The notes beneath the pieces were generated by a model. The model searched no databases, was not told the DNA's origin, and saw only the letters and a list, made by a program, of their open reading frames with translations. From contig CM060175.1 in assembly GCA_030549775.1 (NCBI GenBank), forward strand, positions 83,238,745 to 83,302,744: 64,000 nt of DNA, written 5' to 3'. The DNA is from Tamarix chinensis. Lineage: Eukaryota; Streptophyta; Magnoliopsida; Caryophyllales; Tamaricaceae. Below are positions 62,690-64,000 of the stretch, piece after piece. The position numbers and the translations under genes are program-made. The stretch's first letter is position 1; each line of letters starts with the position of its first letter.

Positions 62690-63578
62690 CTACAAGATGC
62701 GCCCCAACTACAAATTTATAGGAGAACGACATCGATTCCTTAGGAGAGATATTACACAAAACGAATGAGTGGGATAGGAGCATGTGAGAAGATTGGGCCT
62801 CAGATTGAAGGGATGATTGTGTTTGCCATACTTCATCTTTGAAAAATAGAGGAGAAGATACCAACCAAAACATGAAAGAAATTCTACCAGCAAATACTAA
62901 GGAACTTTCGAAAACACTTGGGAAAGAGAAGAGAGATTATCAGACAAACAAGAGAGAGAAGAGATCGAGAGTGAAAATGAGATAGAAGGAAAAAGTTAGT
63001 AAGGTTAAAAACACAAGGAGGGTTTTGAAATGTTGTTTGGGCCAAGATTTTAGGTCTAAGCTCGTTATCTCAGTTTAGTCCTAAAGATAGGAAGGTAATT
63101 TTAAAAATAGACCGCCCAATATCATTTAGGCTTGGGGATATATAGCTATTGGGTCATACCGCTTTTAGCACAAGGACAAGGGGATTGATCCAATGCCCCC
63201 AACCTAGGTCTAATATCATCGGGGTCTTAAAAATGATTATATCATCAACCATGCACACACCCAAACTATTTAATAATAATCAACTACAATAATAAATAAA
63301 TTAGGCTACTTATCGGCCTAGCTACCTAAGGTCTGATAACCCTTATTCTATACTACTCAAAAATCATGAAAATAAATACTAGCTTACCTATCATCCTTCT
63401 TATGGGTGTTGATTAATCACACGAGTAAATTCCACCTTATTTTGTAGGTAATTGATTATTTAATAATTTTGATGTAATTGCCTACGGTGAGTACTTTTTC
63501 AGGTTGGTATAGAACTTGATTGTCCAGATATCTCTATCTCTTTAGACTTTTAGTGCTTCATTTTCTATTGCCCCTGTT
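62690..63578. other. gene-free stretch
   Basis: It contains a purine-rich part (about 62860-63010, AGAGAGAAG words). I see no coding region. Minus-strand frames near 62650-62890 overlap the Cassandra end and have no motif. Confidence 0.45.
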
Positions 63579-63868
63579 TGTAACACTCTGACCCTCACTA
63601 GCGGTGGGTAGTTACTTGGAGAATTTTTCAACATTAATACCCCATATATCAACACAAGCCCTTTCCAATATGCTTTGTCATCACTCACATACTTTTTTTT
63701 AACTTTTCAAGAGTTCACCTATCTTCATAGTACTCCATGACAAATACACTTAACTATAGAGTTGTCTAATGATGGATTTCCAAAAAAGGAAAGTGTGCCT
63801 AATTGATATAGGTAATCTTATCATTTATTTTAAGCTTCTACCATCAACCACTAATTTAGGGTATTATA
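63579..63868 (-). mobile_element. decayed Cassandra-like LTR (minus)
   Basis: The plus strand reads TGTAACACTCTGACCCTCAC at the left. In the same order as the LTR at 62382 come ACACAAGCCC, TCACTCACATAC, TTTCAAGAGTTCACCTATC (degraded 5S box) and CACTTAACTATAGAGTT, ending GGGTATTATA. Flanks CTGTT (63574-63578) and CTATT (63869-63873) are a target duplication with one mismatch. It is older than the other minus-strand copy. Confidence 0.75.
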
Positions 63869-64000
63869 CTATTCTCTTTTATTTGTTTTATAATATTGCA
63901 CTGTTATGAGATCAAGTACTTCCCACACATGATATCTATGTACAAATTACTTTGTAGCCTTATACTAGGCATAGATTGGGTATATAAGGGGACCTTTTCT

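Overview
The window is nuclear DNA of a flowering plant. The evidence is AT-rich intergenic sequence, many microsatellites, and plant-specific mobile elements: a CACTA (En/Spm) transposon with a two-gene layout, Cassandra-type LTRs carrying 5S rRNA sequence, plant LINEs with a zinc-binding reverse-transcriptase tail, and a Ty3/gypsy relic. I cannot name the species. Only one ordinary host gene is clear: an intronless C2H2 zinc-finger transcription factor of the GIS/ZFP5/ZFP6/ZFP8 type at 59498-60580 (+). Almost everything else is transposon, transposon relic, or AT-rich sequence in which I recognise nothing.

Layout. 1-3.4 kb: gene-free, with a possible tRNA-derived SINE and a small foldback MITE. 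3.4-24.55 kb: a probable old LTR-like repeat (minus orientation) split by younger insertions. These are a non-autonomous hAT element (5621-6428, 8-bp target duplication TACATCAT), a decayed Cassandra-like LTR (about 6678-6965) and a complete 16.35-kb CACTA element (7220-23571, target duplication AAA). 24.6-28 kb: gene-free. 28-31.6 kb: a broken Ty3/gypsy element (minus). 31.7-36.7 kb: a nearly full-length LINE (minus) with several lesions. 36.8-49.8 kb: gene-free, with a LINE 3' fragment at 48124-48786 that has its own target duplication. 49.8-53.4 kb: a 3.6-kb solo-LTR-like repeat with target duplication AATGG. 55.4-57.8 kb: a diverged partial copy of that repeat, into which a Cassandra solo LTR is inserted. 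59.5-60.6 kb: the zinc-finger gene. 62.4-62.7 kb and 63.6-63.9 kb: two more Cassandra LTRs in minus orientation.

The CACTA element is the most informative locus. Its first gene is a transposase (TNPD-like: transposase-associated zinc finger, Transposase_21, DUF4218, DUF4216), broken by one missing A in a homopolymer. Its second gene (TNPA-like, Transposase_24) can be assembled from ten exons into an unbroken 537-codon frame. Intron 2 of that gene is 5.6 kb long and holds foreign-looking cargo: a 674-bp unit in nearly three tandem copies, a Ty1/copia fragment, and two antisense exon-like segments whose splice phases agree. Both ends carry arrays of GCAACG-type subterminal motifs, the usual binding sites for the TNPA-like protein of such elements.

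All calls come from reading the sequence and from family knowledge. No database search, alignment program or expression data was available.
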